Assembly: GCA_902500775.1 (NCBI GenBank)
Contig: CABVRZ010000017.1
Coordinates: 19,938-83,937, forward strand
Source of the DNA: an uncultured Nitrospira sp.
GTDB taxonomy: Bacteria > Nitrospirota > Nitrospiria > Nitrospirales > Nitrospiraceae
Direction: 5' to 3'
DNA: 64,000 bases
The stretch's first letter is position 1; each line of letters starts with the position of its first letter. The notes beneath the pieces are model-generated. The model saw only the letters and a program-made list of their open reading frames with translations, made no database searches and was not told the origin of the DNA. Shown piece by piece: positions 25,257-34,382 of this stretch. A program made the translations under genes and the position numbers.

Positions 25257-27596
25257 ATGGCACCGTCACGGGTCTTGAAAATGGAAATGACGATGACGGC
25301 CACGCCGCTCTCCGCGCAACAGGTGCAGGCCGATGCCAAGGGCAATCCGCTCACGATCACGGATGCCGACAATAAGGTCACGCGCTTCTTCTACAATGCC
25401 CAAGGCTTGCTGACCGTAACGCGCGATGCGCTCTATCCCACGAACCCCGCCACCACCTTCACCTACGACACGCTGGGACGGCTCCTCACCACGACCGATC
25501 CCCTGAATCGGACGACGACCTTGACCTACAACAATGCCGGCAATGTGGCCACCTCAAAAGATCATCTGAATCGGATCACCTCGTTCGAGTACGACGCGAA
25601 GAATCGGTTGAAGAAGGTCACGGATCCGTTGAATGGGATCACGCAGTACAGCTATGACGGGAACGGCAATCTGCTCACGGTGAAGGATGCCAAGAATCAG
25701 GTGACCACCTTCGCCTACGACAGCCGGAATCGACTACTCAGCACGACCGATCCGTTGGGCAAAGTTGAAACCTACGAGTACGACGGCAACGACAACCTGA
25801 CCAAGCGGATCACGCCCAAACTGGACCAGATTGTCTTTGCCTACGATGCGGTGAATCAATTGCTGAGCAAGACTCTTCCTGGTACTCTGGCTACCAGCTA
25901 CACGTATGACGCTGTGGGCAATCTGCTCACGGTCACGGATCCGGACAGCGCACTGACAATGACGTATGACCAAGCCAATCAGCTCTTGACCACCAGCACG
26001 GCGGGCAGCTCCACTCAGCCGAGCGTGACGCTGACGTATGCCTACGACAAGAACGGGAATCGACTCACGCTGGCGGATGGCACGAACACGAATACCGCGA
26101 CCTACGATCCGCTCAATCGTCTCGCCAGTCTCACCAGTCCAGCGGGCGCGACCACCTTCGCCTATGACGCCCTCTCCCGCCGCACGGCGATGACCTTGCC
26201 CAACGGGACGCAGACGACCTACACCTATGATCCCGCCTCGCAAGTGACCAATATCCTGCATCAGCTCACGGCGACGAGTGCGCAAATCAATAAAGCGGAC
26301 TATCTCTATAACGGCGTTGGCAATCGCACGAGTCTGACCGATCGGCGCGGGATCCGGAATTTCGGCTACGACAACTTGGATCGGCTCACCTCTGCAAGCC
26401 ATCCGCTCTTAGGCATGGCTCAGAGCTTCGCCTATGATGCGGTCGGGAACAGAACGACAGCCGGCAATGTGACCAACGCCGGGAACCAACTCACCGCCGA
26501 TGCCACGCATGCGTATCAGTATGACGATAATGGGAACTTGGTTCGCAAGACGTTGCTCGCCACCGGCAACTATACCCAGTATACGTACGATGCGGAGAAC
26601 CGGTTGACAAAGGTCGAAGACTTCGCGACGGGCAATCCCACCCCCGCGTTCACGAGCACGTATCGCTACGACGGCCTTGGACGGCGCATCGAAAAGGTGG
26701 CGAACGGCCAGACGAAACGCTACATCTACGACGGCGAGGATATTCTGCTGGAATATGACGGGTCGAACGTCTTGCAAGCGCGCTATACGCACGGTCCCGG
26801 CATCGACGAGCCGATTGCGGTCACCAAAGGCAGTTCAACCTATTACTACCATCAGGACGCCTTAGGCTCGGTCACCGATCTGACGGATAGTGTTGGCGCG
26901 ACTGCAAAGAGCTACGCGTACGATGCCTATGGGAACATCCTAGAATCACCCGGCTCGCTGGACCAGCCGTATACGTATACGGGGAGAGAATTCGACGCTG
27001 AGAACGGGCTTATGTACTACCGCGCTCGGTACTATGATCCCAGCTCTGGACGATTTATACAGAAGGATCCAATCGGGTTTGAAGGTGGTGACGCAAATCT
27101 CTATTCATATGTAAAAGGAAATCCCCCGAACTTTTCGGATCCATCAGGACAGAACCCTGTAATCATTATCCAAGAGCTTGTGGCTTTGGCTCAAAGGATC
27201 AGCGCGCCAGTAATCGCTTCCGCTCAGAGACTTGGAATGCGGCTCGCTCAACTTTTGCAACCATGTCGAGTAGGAAGCCAGCTATTAGAGTCGCAGAAGA
27301 GACACATTAAGAAGATTGATAACATCATAAGAGACCATGCGAAACCAACAGATTTTTCAGGGGTTGCCAAGGAACTGTCTGGCGAACGTATTCCCAAGCC
27401 CGGTGGCGGATTCTATGACCACGTGAGAGAAATGCAGCAATCCGTCAGGAATTTACAGGGACACGTCGATGACCTTGCCAACAGTCTGAACAATCCCATG
27501 CATTCCCCTGAAGTTCAACGTCAAGTTAGTGAAGCAATTGCAAGAGCTCAAAATATGATCAATCTGATGCAAGGCACGCTTAGAGGCAGTAAATAA
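25257..27596 (+). CDS. RHS-repeat protein, N-terminally truncated, with C-terminal toxin-like tip
   Basis: 779 residues. The YD/RHS repeats (FxYDxxGRLLxxTDPLGxxT type) begin within 30 residues of the first possible ATG. There is no signal peptide and no ribosome site, so the 5' part of the usual 1500-plus-residue protein is missing. The RHS-associated core (PYTYTGREFDAENGLMYYRA through NPPNFSDPSG) ends near residue 633. The last 145 residues are unrelated to the RHS core and carry RDHAKPTDFSGVAKELSGE and GGGFYDHVREMQQ; from memory this resembles polymorphic toxin type 28, unverified. The TAA overlaps the start of a HEAT-repeat gene, the usual toxin-immunity layout. It begins 85 bases after fliA with no terminator seen. 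Confidence 0.75.
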   Translation: MAPSRVLKMEMTMTATPLSAQQVQADAKGNPLTITDADNKVTRFFYNAQGLLTVTRDALYPTNPATTFTYDTLGRLLTTTDPLNRTTTLTYNNAGNVATSKDHLNRITSFEYDAKNRLKKVTDPLNGITQYSYDGNGNLLTVKDAKNQVTTFAYDSRNRLLSTTDPLGKVETYEYDGNDNLTKRITPKLDQIVFAYDAVNQLLSKTLPGTLATSYTYDAVGNLLTVTDPDSALTMTYDQANQLLTTSTAGSSTQPSVTLTYAYDKNGNRLTLADGTNTNTATYDPLNRLASLTSPAGATTFAYDALSRRTAMTLPNGTQTTYTYDPASQVTNILHQLTATSAQINKADYLYNGVGNRTSLTDRRGIRNFGYDNLDRLTSASHPLLGMAQSFAYDAVGNRTTAGNVTNAGNQLTADATHAYQYDDNGNLVRKTLLATGNYTQYTYDAENRLTKVEDFATGNPTPAFTSTYRYDGLGRRIEKVANGQTKRYIYDGEDILLEYDGSNVLQARYTHGPGIDEPIAVTKGSSTYYYHQDALGSVTDLTDSVGATAKSYAYDAYGNILESPGSLDQPYTYTGREFDAENGLMYYRARYYDPSSGRFIQKDPIGFEGGDANLYSYVKGNPPNFSDPSGQNPVIIIQELVALAQRISAPVIASAQRLGMRLAQLLQPCRVGSQLLESQKRHIKKIDNIIRDHAKPTDFSGVAKELSGERIPKPGGGFYDHVREMQQSVRNLQGHVDDLANSLNNPMHSPEVQRQVSEAIARAQNMINLMQGTLRGSK

Positions 27597-28105
27597 TGGA
27601 TTCGAGCACGCATCTATTGCGACTTCTAGAATCGAGTGATTTGAAGGATGTGGAGCTGGGTTTGCAAATACTAAGTAGGGAATTGAATGAAAGACCATCC
27701 AGAGAGGTCTTTGATAAGGCAAAATCGTTTCTGACTCATGCGAATGAAGACATCCAATCAGAAGCAATCTGGGCTCTCTGTTTACATTGGGGTGAAAAGG
27801 ACACATTGCCCACTTTGTTATCCCTACTAGAATCGAGAAAGCTATCCCCATCTCTTGCAGAAATGGTAGTGCGCTCTATTGGGAGATTGGGTGATGAGTA
27901 TGCGGAGTTAAGGTCAAAGGTTACAAAGATCTTATTAAAAGTGTTGCGGAGTGAGGGTTATTCTCCTGTTGCACGAGGGATCGCTTATCTTGACTGTCGC
28001 AAAATTGCTGGATATTTAACAGTGAGCGAGTACGCAAGTTCTCCGCAGGACATCAATCGACTCGAAGTTGATTGGGAATGGGTGAAGACTTTGGCGAGTG
28101 ACTAA
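27596..28105 (+). CDS. HEAT-repeat-like protein, probable immunity partner
   Basis: 169 residues, wholly helical, with repeated units of the form LLESSDLKDVELGLQILSRE and LTHANEDIQSEAIWALCLHW that look like HEAT repeats. The ATG overlaps the stop of the RHS gene by one base. Base composition is visibly more AT-rich than the flagellar genes. Small HEAT-like proteins directly behind RHS or Cdi tips are commonly immunity proteins that neutralise the tip. That role is inferred from position. Confidence 0.65.
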   Translation: MDSSTHLLRLLESSDLKDVELGLQILSRELNERPSREVFDKAKSFLTHANEDIQSEAIWALCLHWGEKDTLPTLLSLLESRKLSPSLAEMVVRSIGRLGDEYAELRSKVTKILLKVLRSEGYSPVARGIAYLDCRKIAGYLTVSEYASSPQDINRLEVDWEWVKTLASD

Positions 28106-28136
28106 TTGTCTTGGAGCGCAGGTTTACACCCACCAC

Positions 28137-28225
28137 CTTCCACCTTCGCCTACGACAGCCGGAACCGACTGATCTCCACCACCGATCCGCTGGGCAAGGG
28201 TGAGTCGTACACCTACGATGGGAAC
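28137..28225 (+). pseudogene. Fragment of an RHS gene
   Basis: One frame reads TFAYDSRNRLISTTDPLGKG followed by ESYTYDGN, matching the repeats at 25708-25797 of the upstream RHS gene. It is open on both sides but has no start. It ends exactly where the 20-base palindrome at 28226 begins, so the palindrome interrupts an older RHS copy. Confidence 0.75.
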
Positions 28226-28245
28226 TGTCCCGTCCGCGCGGACAG
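28226..28245 (+). repeat. Palindromic 20-mer, copy 1
   Basis: TGTCCCGTCCGCGCGGACAG, with a perfect 12-base palindrome GTCCGCGCGGAC. The identical 20-mer occurs at 33701. Both copies abut truncated RHS sequence, and this one lies 58 bases before a RAYT-type transposase gene. It behaves like a REP element. Confidence 0.65.
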
Positions 28246-28257
28246 AGCTCATAGAGT

Positions 28258-28273
28258 GGGGTCAGATTTTGAA
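28258..28273 (+). repeat. Left terminal inverted repeat of the RAYT element
   Basis: GGGGTCAGATTTTGAA is the inverted counterpart of TTCAAGATCTGACCC at 29166-29180 (one mismatch). The pair brackets the transposase gene at 28304. Confidence 0.7.
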
Positions 28274-28303
28274 CTATGCTGACTCCTGCGGTAGAGTGAT
28301 GCC

Positions 28304-29158
28304 ATGGCCCGTCCCCTCCGGCTCGAATATCCCGGCGCGCTGTACCACGTCACCGCCCGCGGCAACGCGCGACAAGACATCTTCCTGCAGGACGAGGACC
28401 GGCCGCGGTTCCTACGTGTGCTCGAGCAGGTCGTGGCCCGGTGTCATCTCCTGCTGCATGCGTATTGTCTGATGGACAACCACTTTCATCTGGTCGTCGA
28501 AACCCCTGACGCCAATCTGTCGAAGGCCATGCGCCAGCTCAACGGCGTTTATACCCAAGCCTTCAACCGCCGACACCAACGGGTGGGCCATGTGCTCCAA
28601 GGCCGGTTCAAGGCGATCCTCGTGGACCGGGACAACTATCTCCTCGAACTCTGCCGGTACGTCGTCCTCAACCCGGTGCGGGCTCGGCTCACCAGAGAAC
28701 CGGACACCTATCTCTGGTCCAGCTACCGAGCGACTGCGGGGCTGGTCCCACCATCGGCTGGTCTCACGGTCGACTGGCTGCTCTCTCAGTTTGGCCGCCA
28801 GCGGGCAGCGGCGCACAGGAAGTATCGGGCATTCGTGGCCGAGGGCATTGGGCAGGACTCCCCCTGGGGGCAGGTGCAGGGCCAAGTGTTGCTCGGGAGC
28901 GAACGGTTCGTTGAGCGCTTGCTGTCCAGCCTCCGGGACAAGCGGCCCTTCACCGAGATTCCCCGCCAGCAACGGTTTGCTGGCCGCCCGTCGCTCCACC
29001 AATTATTTCCAGCCCGGTCCCGGACCGATCGCACCCAACGCAATAAGGCGATCCGCCGGGCCCACGGAGAACATGGCTATAGTTTGTCGGAGATCGGGCG
29101 AGCCGTCGGCCTGCATTATTCGGCGATCAGCCGCATCGTGAATCCGAAAGAACAGTGA
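28304..29158 (+). CDS. REP-associated tyrosine transposase (RAYT, IS200/Y1 family)
   Basis: 284 residues. The Y1-transposase fold is shown by the opening RPLRLEYPGALYHVTARGNA and the HUH motif in CLMDNHFHLVVETPD. The candidate catalytic Tyr lies in the later helix (DNYLLELCRYVVLNPVRA). A C-terminal helix-turn-helix (GYSLSEIGRAVGLHYSAISR) is typical of the DnaA-like extension in this group. Such enzymes act on palindromic single-stranded DNA, and a palindromic 20-mer lies just upstream and again at 33701. The frame is intact. An imperfect inverted repeat flanks it. Confidence 0.88.
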   Translation: MARPLRLEYPGALYHVTARGNARQDIFLQDEDRPRFLRVLEQVVARCHLLLHAYCLMDNHFHLVVETPDANLSKAMRQLNGVYTQAFNRRHQRVGHVLQGRFKAILVDRDNYLLELCRYVVLNPVRARLTREPDTYLWSSYRATAGLVPPSAGLTVDWLLSQFGRQRAAAHRKYRAFVAEGIGQDSPWGQVQGQVLLGSERFVERLLSSLRDKRPFTEIPRQQRFAGRPSLHQLFPARSRTDRTQRNKAIRRAHGEHGYSLSEIGRAVGLHYSAISRIVNPKEQ

Positions 29159-29165
29159 TGCACAA

Positions 29166-29180
29166 TTCAAGATCTGACCC
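29166..29180 (-). repeat. Right terminal inverted repeat of the RAYT element
   Basis: TTCAAGATCTGACCC, the reverse complement of the left repeat at 28258-28273 with one mismatch. It begins 8 bases after the transposase stop. Confidence 0.7.
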
Positions 29181-29247
29181 TAAATTGTCTTCTCTAAATT
29201 GTCTTCCTTGTGTGGGAACCCTGGTCCAGAAACAGGGTGTGGGTGTG

Positions 29248-30270
29248 ATGCCAATAAGGAATGAGATCAATCTTAAGTGCCGTGGCATTTCCTTAGTCAT
29301 TGGTTTGCTCTGTCTGAGCTCTGTCATAGGGCTTAATTCTTTTGCTGGCCAGAGAAAAGTTACACCATGGTCAGAGATTTCTCCTCCCGTAGACGAACTT
29401 ATCCGCAGCGGCCGCTATGAACAGGCAGTGGAAAACGCCAAACAAGAAGCCAAACGCGCTGAAGCAAAATGGGGGAATACCAGTCTAGAATCATCTATAG
29501 CGCTAAGTCAGCTTGGCAGGGTTTATCAAGCCCTCAATCGGTTTGATGAGGCAGTTGTAGAATATGAGCGCTCCCTGAAAATCAGAAAAGCGTTATTTGG
29601 GGCGAGTGATGTGAGTGTAGCCGTGTCTCTACTGGACCTCGCTGATACGTATCGGGAAGCGGGACAATACTCTCGCGCGCACACATTTTACGAGCAAGCC
29701 TTAGACGCAATGGAGAAGGCAAAGGGACCGATTCATCCAGATGTCGCTGTGGTGCTCCATAATTTTTCGATGCTATGGAATTTTCAGCTCAATGCTGGCG
29801 AGTCCGAGGCCTTGATTAAGCGTGCAATCGCAATTCGAGAAAAAAGCCGAGATCAGAATCACTACGATTTGGTGGGAAGCCTTGCTTTGCAGGGTCAGAT
29901 CTTTGAACAACAGGGCAAGTACTCGGAGGCGAGAGCTTCCTACGATAAAGCGCTCAAGATCATGGACGGTGCCCAATTGAGCCAAGACTATACTGCAGGA
30001 ATGTTGTCCTTTGCGATTGGAAATCTTGAAGGTAGAAGGAGAAATTACCAAGACGCCGATCGATTCTATGGGAAATCCCTGAAAATATTAGAAGCGATTT
30101 CAGGTACTGAATCTCCTGTTTTAGTTCCTATCTTGCAGAATCGCGCAAATATTCTCCGAAAGTTGAACCGCCCAAAAGAGGCGAAAGAAACAGAATCTAG
30201 AGCGGATGCATTGCTCAAATATTACAATGAGAATAACGCCATGGTTCCGTCGGCCCCACCAGCTAGATGA
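29248..30270 (+). CDS. Exported TPR-repeat protein
   Basis: 340 residues from the ATG at 29248 (the ribosome site is weak). A signal peptide or membrane anchor (GISLVIGLLCLSSVIGLNSFAG) is followed by five or so tetratricopeptide units of kinesin-light-chain type, for example GRVYQALNRFDEAVVEYERS and ADTYREAGQYSRAHTFYEQA. TPR proteins bind partner proteins; the partner is not evident here. AT-rich compared with the flagellar genes and surrounded by mobile debris, so probably acquired cargo of the island. Confidence 0.7.
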   Translation: MPIRNEINLKCRGISLVIGLLCLSSVIGLNSFAGQRKVTPWSEISPPVDELIRSGRYEQAVENAKQEAKRAEAKWGNTSLESSIALSQLGRVYQALNRFDEAVVEYERSLKIRKALFGASDVSVAVSLLDLADTYREAGQYSRAHTFYEQALDAMEKAKGPIHPDVAVVLHNFSMLWNFQLNAGESEALIKRAIAIREKSRDQNHYDLVGSLALQGQIFEQQGKYSEARASYDKALKIMDGAQLSQDYTAGMLSFAIGNLEGRRRNYQDADRFYGKSLKILEAISGTESPVLVPILQNRANILRKLNRPKEAKETESRADALLKYYNENNAMVPSAPPAR

Positions 30271-30308
30271 AGCTTTTTCAAGCAACGCAGACCACGCACC
30301 GAGTAGAT

Positions 30309-30336
30309 GGGGTCGGTTCTTGACTTTGCATCACTG
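30309..30336 (+). repeat. Orphan RAYT-element end
   Basis: GGGGTCGGTTCTTGACTTTG followed by CATCACTG resembles the outer end of the RAYT element (reverse complement of 29156-29180: GGGTCAGATCTTGAATTGTG then CATCA) with a few changes. No transposase lies next to it, so it looks like the remnant of a related element. Confidence 0.5.
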
Positions 30337-30386
30337 CCAACTCTCCACTCTTGTAAACCCCTTCGTTGCTGCTACAATCCCGTCTC

Positions 30387-31769
30387 ATGTCCGATGTCTG
30401 CTCACCCGGTCTGCCACGAAACGGACATCAGGGTTCAGTCTTAACCTACGACGATCGTGCAGAGGGGTTCAGGTATGATCCCGCTTCGCAAGTCACCACC
30501 ATTCTCCATCAGCTGGGGGCCAGCGGCCCCACGATCAACCAAGCGGCCTACACCTACAATGGCCTCGGCAATCGGGAGAGCTTGACGGATCGCCGTGGCA
30601 TCCAAAACTTCGGGTACGACAATCTTGATCGGTTGACGAGTGCGTCTCACCCCTTGTTAGGAACGGCTCAGGCATTCGCCTATGACGCGGTCGGAAATAG
30701 GACCACGGCAGGCAACGTGACGAACGCGGGCAATCAACTCACCGCCGATGCCACTCATAGTTATCAATACGACGACAACGGGAACTTGACCCGCAAGACG
30801 CTGCTCGCGACGGGGAACTATACCCAGTACAGCTATGATGCGGAGAATCGATTGATCAAAGTCGAAGACTTCGTGGCAGGGAATCCCACCGCCGCCTTCA
30901 CGAGCACGTATCGCTATGACGGCCTCGGGCGCCGCATCGAGAAAGTGGCGAACGGCCAGACCAAGCGCTACATCTACGACGGCGAGGATATTCTCCTAGA
31001 ATACGATGGCAGCAACGTGCTGCAAGCCAGATACACGCATGGCCCAGGCATCGATGAGCCGATTGCCGTCACCAAAGGCAGCAGCACGTTCTTCTATCAT
31101 CAGGATGGCTTGGGTTCCGTCACCGACCTCACCGATGCTGCAGGCGCGACGGCCAAGAGCTACAGCTACGACGCCTACGGAAATATCCTCGAATCGCCGG
31201 GGACCATTGAGCAGCCGTATACGTATACAGGGAGAGAATTCGATGCAGAAAGCGGGCTGTACTACTACCGAGCGCGGTATTACGATCCAACGACAGGGAG
31301 GTTTTTACAGAAAGACCCCGTGAGCATTTCCGATGATATAAATGTCTATCGATTTGTCAGGAATAATCCACCAACGGCGATTGACTCATGGGGGCTTGAT
31401 TATCAGCACGTGCCAGGAGGGCCATATCACCCACCTCAGGGCGTGAGCATCCGATGCAAGGGTACTGATCCCTGCCCAGTATTGAAGTGGAAAATTGAGG
31501 AGTACCGAAAAACCATAGCATCCCATTTGCAATTTCCAAATCATGACCAAGAGGAAATTGTGAATTTGGCAAAGGGATTAGCCAGATGCTTCAAATTCTA
31601 TAACGAGAAGAAATGTGATAATTGCGACAAAGATCCGACTCCCGATCATCAACCGCAAGGTAGTTCTGGTCCAGTTCTCAGCCCTGATCAACGGCAGCAA
31701 TTGGCACGCAATGCCGCCGTGTGGGCAACGATTCTGACTACGCTTGCGGCCGTCGCATTTGCCTTCTAA
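30387..31769 (+). CDS. Displaced RHS C-terminal cassette with second tip domain
   Basis: 460 residues if read from the ATG at 30387. RHS homology begins abruptly near 30466 at FRYDPASQVT, the same point as in the cassette at 32619. It continues through the RHS core (YTYTGREFDAESGLYYYRAR), with high protein identity to the gene at 25257. The core exit is altered (DPVSISDDINVYRFVRNNPP). The tip of about 140 residues has PGGPYHPPQGVSIRCKG, several Cys residues and a hydrophobic C-terminus (WATILTTLAAVAFAF). I have seen similar tips on RHS proteins but know no function. It lacks the upstream RHS shell, so it is probably a silent tip that could recombine into a full gene. Confidence 0.65.
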   Translation: MSDVCSPGLPRNGHQGSVLTYDDRAEGFRYDPASQVTTILHQLGASGPTINQAAYTYNGLGNRESLTDRRGIQNFGYDNLDRLTSASHPLLGTAQAFAYDAVGNRTTAGNVTNAGNQLTADATHSYQYDDNGNLTRKTLLATGNYTQYSYDAENRLIKVEDFVAGNPTAAFTSTYRYDGLGRRIEKVANGQTKRYIYDGEDILLEYDGSNVLQARYTHGPGIDEPIAVTKGSSTFFYHQDGLGSVTDLTDAAGATAKSYSYDAYGNILESPGTIEQPYTYTGREFDAESGLYYYRARYYDPTTGRFLQKDPVSISDDINVYRFVRNNPPTAIDSWGLDYQHVPGGPYHPPQGVSIRCKGTDPCPVLKWKIEEYRKTIASHLQFPNHDQEEIVNLAKGLARCFKFYNEKKCDNCDKDPTPDHQPQGSSGPVLSPDQRQQLARNAAVWATILTTLAAVAFAF

Positions 31770-31776
31770 CAGATGT

Positions 31777-32577
31777 ATGAGTGACGAATCTCAAGTGTTG
31801 TTAAATGCGATAGTGGCAGGACAGTTGACTACTGTTGCTGACCTGCTCAAAAGAGGAGTTCCGCCGGATGCTTGTAATCAGGAAGGGGGCACGGCGTTGA
31901 TGCAGGCAGCGAAAGAGCACCAGACTGAAATAGTACGCACTTTATTGCGGCACGGGGCTAAAGTTGAACTTACTGATATACATGGATGGACCGCATTGAA
32001 ATATGCATCCAGTCGAGGTTGCATTGAAATCATGCGTCTGTTACTCGAAGCAGGGGGAAATGTGAATCACCAGGCAGAGAACGTGATGACATTTTCTGGC
32101 TGGACAGCATTGATGCACGCGGCAGCTAGTGGCCAAAGAGAGTCTTGTGCGTTGCTTTTGAAGCAAGGAGCTGATGTCGAAGCCAAAGACAGCGAAAGTG
32201 AAACGGCTCTCATGAAAGCGGCGGGGGCTGGCCATTTGGAATGCCTGAAGGTCTTAGTAGCGAGAGGCGCCAACATACATGCAAGAGATGTGGATGGGGA
32301 AACACCTTTATGGAAAGCCACCTTTAACGGCCATAGTGAAAGTGTTGTATTGTTGTTGGATGGCGGCGCAGAAGTGAACACAAGAAATTCTGTGGGCCAG
32401 ACCGCATTGTTTTGGGCTGCTCAATTAGGTTTTACGATGGTGGCTAAACAACTGTTAAACCGCGGTGCTGATGTTACTGCCAAAACTGATAATGGTCAAA
32501 CTGCGTTAAGTGCTGCTCAACTTAAAGGTCACAGCGAAATAGTTGTACTACTCAAAGCGGCTGGCGCTAAGTCTTGA
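31777..32577 (+). CDS. Ankyrin-repeat protein, possible immunity partner
   Basis: 266 residues from the ATG at 31777, eight bases after the RHS cassette stop. Seven or so ankyrin repeats follow one another (for example GGTALMQAAKEHQTEIVRTL and GETPLWKATFNGHSESVVLL), with no signal peptide. Ankyrin proteins directly behind RHS tips are known as immunity proteins in polymorphic toxin systems, so this may protect against the tip encoded just upstream. Inference from position only. Confidence 0.7.
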   Translation: MSDESQVLLNAIVAGQLTTVADLLKRGVPPDACNQEGGTALMQAAKEHQTEIVRTLLRHGAKVELTDIHGWTALKYASSRGCIEIMRLLLEAGGNVNHQAENVMTFSGWTALMHAAASGQRESCALLLKQGADVEAKDSESETALMKAAGAGHLECLKVLVARGANIHARDVDGETPLWKATFNGHSESVVLLLDGGAEVNTRNSVGQTALFWAAQLGFTMVAKQLLNRGADVTAKTDNGQTALSAAQLKGHSEIVVLLKAAGAKS

Positions 32578-33758
32578 ATCGTTCCCCACGCACAGGCCTT
32601 GACGAGCCTCAACCGGCGCAGGGGTTCACCTATGATCCCGCTTCGCAAGTGACCAATATCCTCCATCAACTCACGGCCACCTCGACGCAGATCAATAAGG
32701 CGGAGTACGGGTACAACGGCGTAGGGAATCGGACTAGCCTCACCGACAGACGCGGGCCGCAGACCTTCGGGTATGACACCCTCGATCGGCTCACCAGTGC
32801 GAGCCATCCGCTCCTCGCCGCGCCGCAAGCCTTCGCGTACGATCCGGTTGGCAACCGGACCACGACAGGCAATGTGACGAACGCGGGGAATCAGCTCACG
32901 GCGGATGCGACGCACAGCTACCAATATGACGATAATGGGAACCTCACGAGAAAGACGTTGCTCGCCACCGGCAACTACACCCAGTACACCTATGATGCGG
33001 AGAATCGGTTGACGAAGGTGGAAGACTTCGTCGCCGGGAATCCGACAGCGGCCTTTACGAGCACCTATCGCTATGATGGGCTCGGGCGGCGCATTGAAAA
33101 AGTTGCCAACGGGCAGACGAAACGCTACATCTACGACGGCGAGGATATTCTCTTAGAATACGACGGCAGCAATGTCTTGCAGGCAAGGTACACCCACGGC
33201 CCCGGCATCGATGAGCCGATTGCCGTGACCAAGGGTAGTTCGACGTACTTCTATCACCAGGACGGCCTGGGCACGGTCACGGATCTTACGGACTCAACCG
33301 GCGCGACGGCGAAGAGCTACAGCTACGATGCGTATGGGACCATCGTCGATCAGACGGGGACCGTTGATCAGCCGTATACCTACACGGGTCGGGAGTTCGA
33401 TGCGGAGAGCGGGCTGTACTACTACCGAGCAAGGTCTTATGAGTCGACTATCGGAAGCTTTTTAGAAAAGGATCCGATTGGGTTTAGAGGCGGAATCAAT
33501 CTCTACCAGTATGTGAGAAGCAATCCGACTAACCGGATCGACCCATCAGGTACAACAGATAACGCGTGTGCCTACTACAAGCGAAATTGTGAAGCGTCCG
33601 GCGGGCTATGCTTCTACGACTGCAAGACGGCACCCATCATGTGCCAAAATCCGTATGCCCTCCCAAGCTTGTGGTTCGTGCCAGTTGTTAACGTGAATTG
33701 TGTCCCGTCCGCGCGGACAGTAAAGGCTTCAGTGCCGAGTCGCTACCTCATTCCCTGA
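32574..33758 (+). pseudogene. Third RHS cassette, truncated at both ends
   Basis: The open frame has only a TTG at its head. RHS homology starts near 32619 at FTYDPASQVT and runs to NPTNRIDPSG, again nearly the same protein as the other two copies but with many synonymous changes. A short Cys-rich tip (ACAYYKRNCEASGGLCFYDC) follows, and then the sequence runs into the palindromic 20-mer at 33701. The tip is cut off there and no immunity gene follows. Confidence 0.7.
33701..33720 (+). repeat. Palindromic 20-mer, copy 2
   Basis: Identical to 28226-28245 (TGTCCCGTCCGCGCGGACAG). It interrupts the tip of the third RHS cassette. A related but imperfect hairpin, TGTCCGCG-ATCCT-CACGGACA, occurs at 33869-33889. 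Nothing else is identified in 33759-33926. Confidence 0.65.
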
Positions 33759-33926
33759 CGAATCCCGCCTCAGCCCCGTCTCGTCACCTGAATTCTGCTC
33801 CTGCCAGACTGATTCTTTCCGGTTGCAGCCTCCTCTTTTCTCTTGTCCACCTCATTTTGAGTAGACGTGTCCGCGATCCTCACGGACAGCGCTTACTCTG
33901 CACGTTCCTCCCCGCACACGCTCGTG

Positions 33927-34310
33927 TCAGCCTGATGCATGCTGGTGGATGCTCCGTTCGGTTCCCGCCCGTGGCGCGAAGACATCGATCCCTGCCCAGA
34001 CCTCGGCTGGCGTCCGGCCCCACAAATGGTCGTGCGGACGATCGTGGTTGTACCAGATGCGCACATCCCACAGGGCGTCGGTGAAATCACGCCCATCCGC
34101 AATCGGCTCCGTCGCCAACGCCCGTTTCACCGTGCCAATGAACCGCTCGACACGCCCGTTCTGCCACGGACAACCAGGCTCTGTCCGTTGATGGCGGATC
34201 CCCAAGAGCCAGAGGCCCCATCGGAACAGCCGTGAGACGAACACGGCCCCATTGTCCGTCCGTACGAATTGTGGCCGACATAGATCACAAACAGCATGAA
34301 CAGGTCTTTC
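33927..34310 (-). pseudogene. C-terminal fragment of a DDE transposase (rve/IS481-IS3 type)
   Basis: Reading the minus strand from about 34310, the frame gives CRPQFVRTDNGAVF, then GCPWQNGRVERFIGTVKRAL and WYNHDRPHDHLWGRTPAEVW. These are the second Asp (RTDNG) and the Glu (GRVERF) blocks of an integrase-core transposase, with the usual ending. The first Asp and the DNA-binding N-terminus are absent, so it is a remnant. The exact IS family is uncertain. Confidence 0.8.
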
Positions 34311-34382
34311 CCGACATCGTTTCTGATCGGCTTGGGAAGGAGGTAGGATCTGCGATGAGTATGATGGGGGTGGGGTGTCGTT

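Noticed and set aside
25734..26402. 222-codon minus-strand frame inside the RHS gene
   Set aside because: Repetitive antisense product of the YD repeats.
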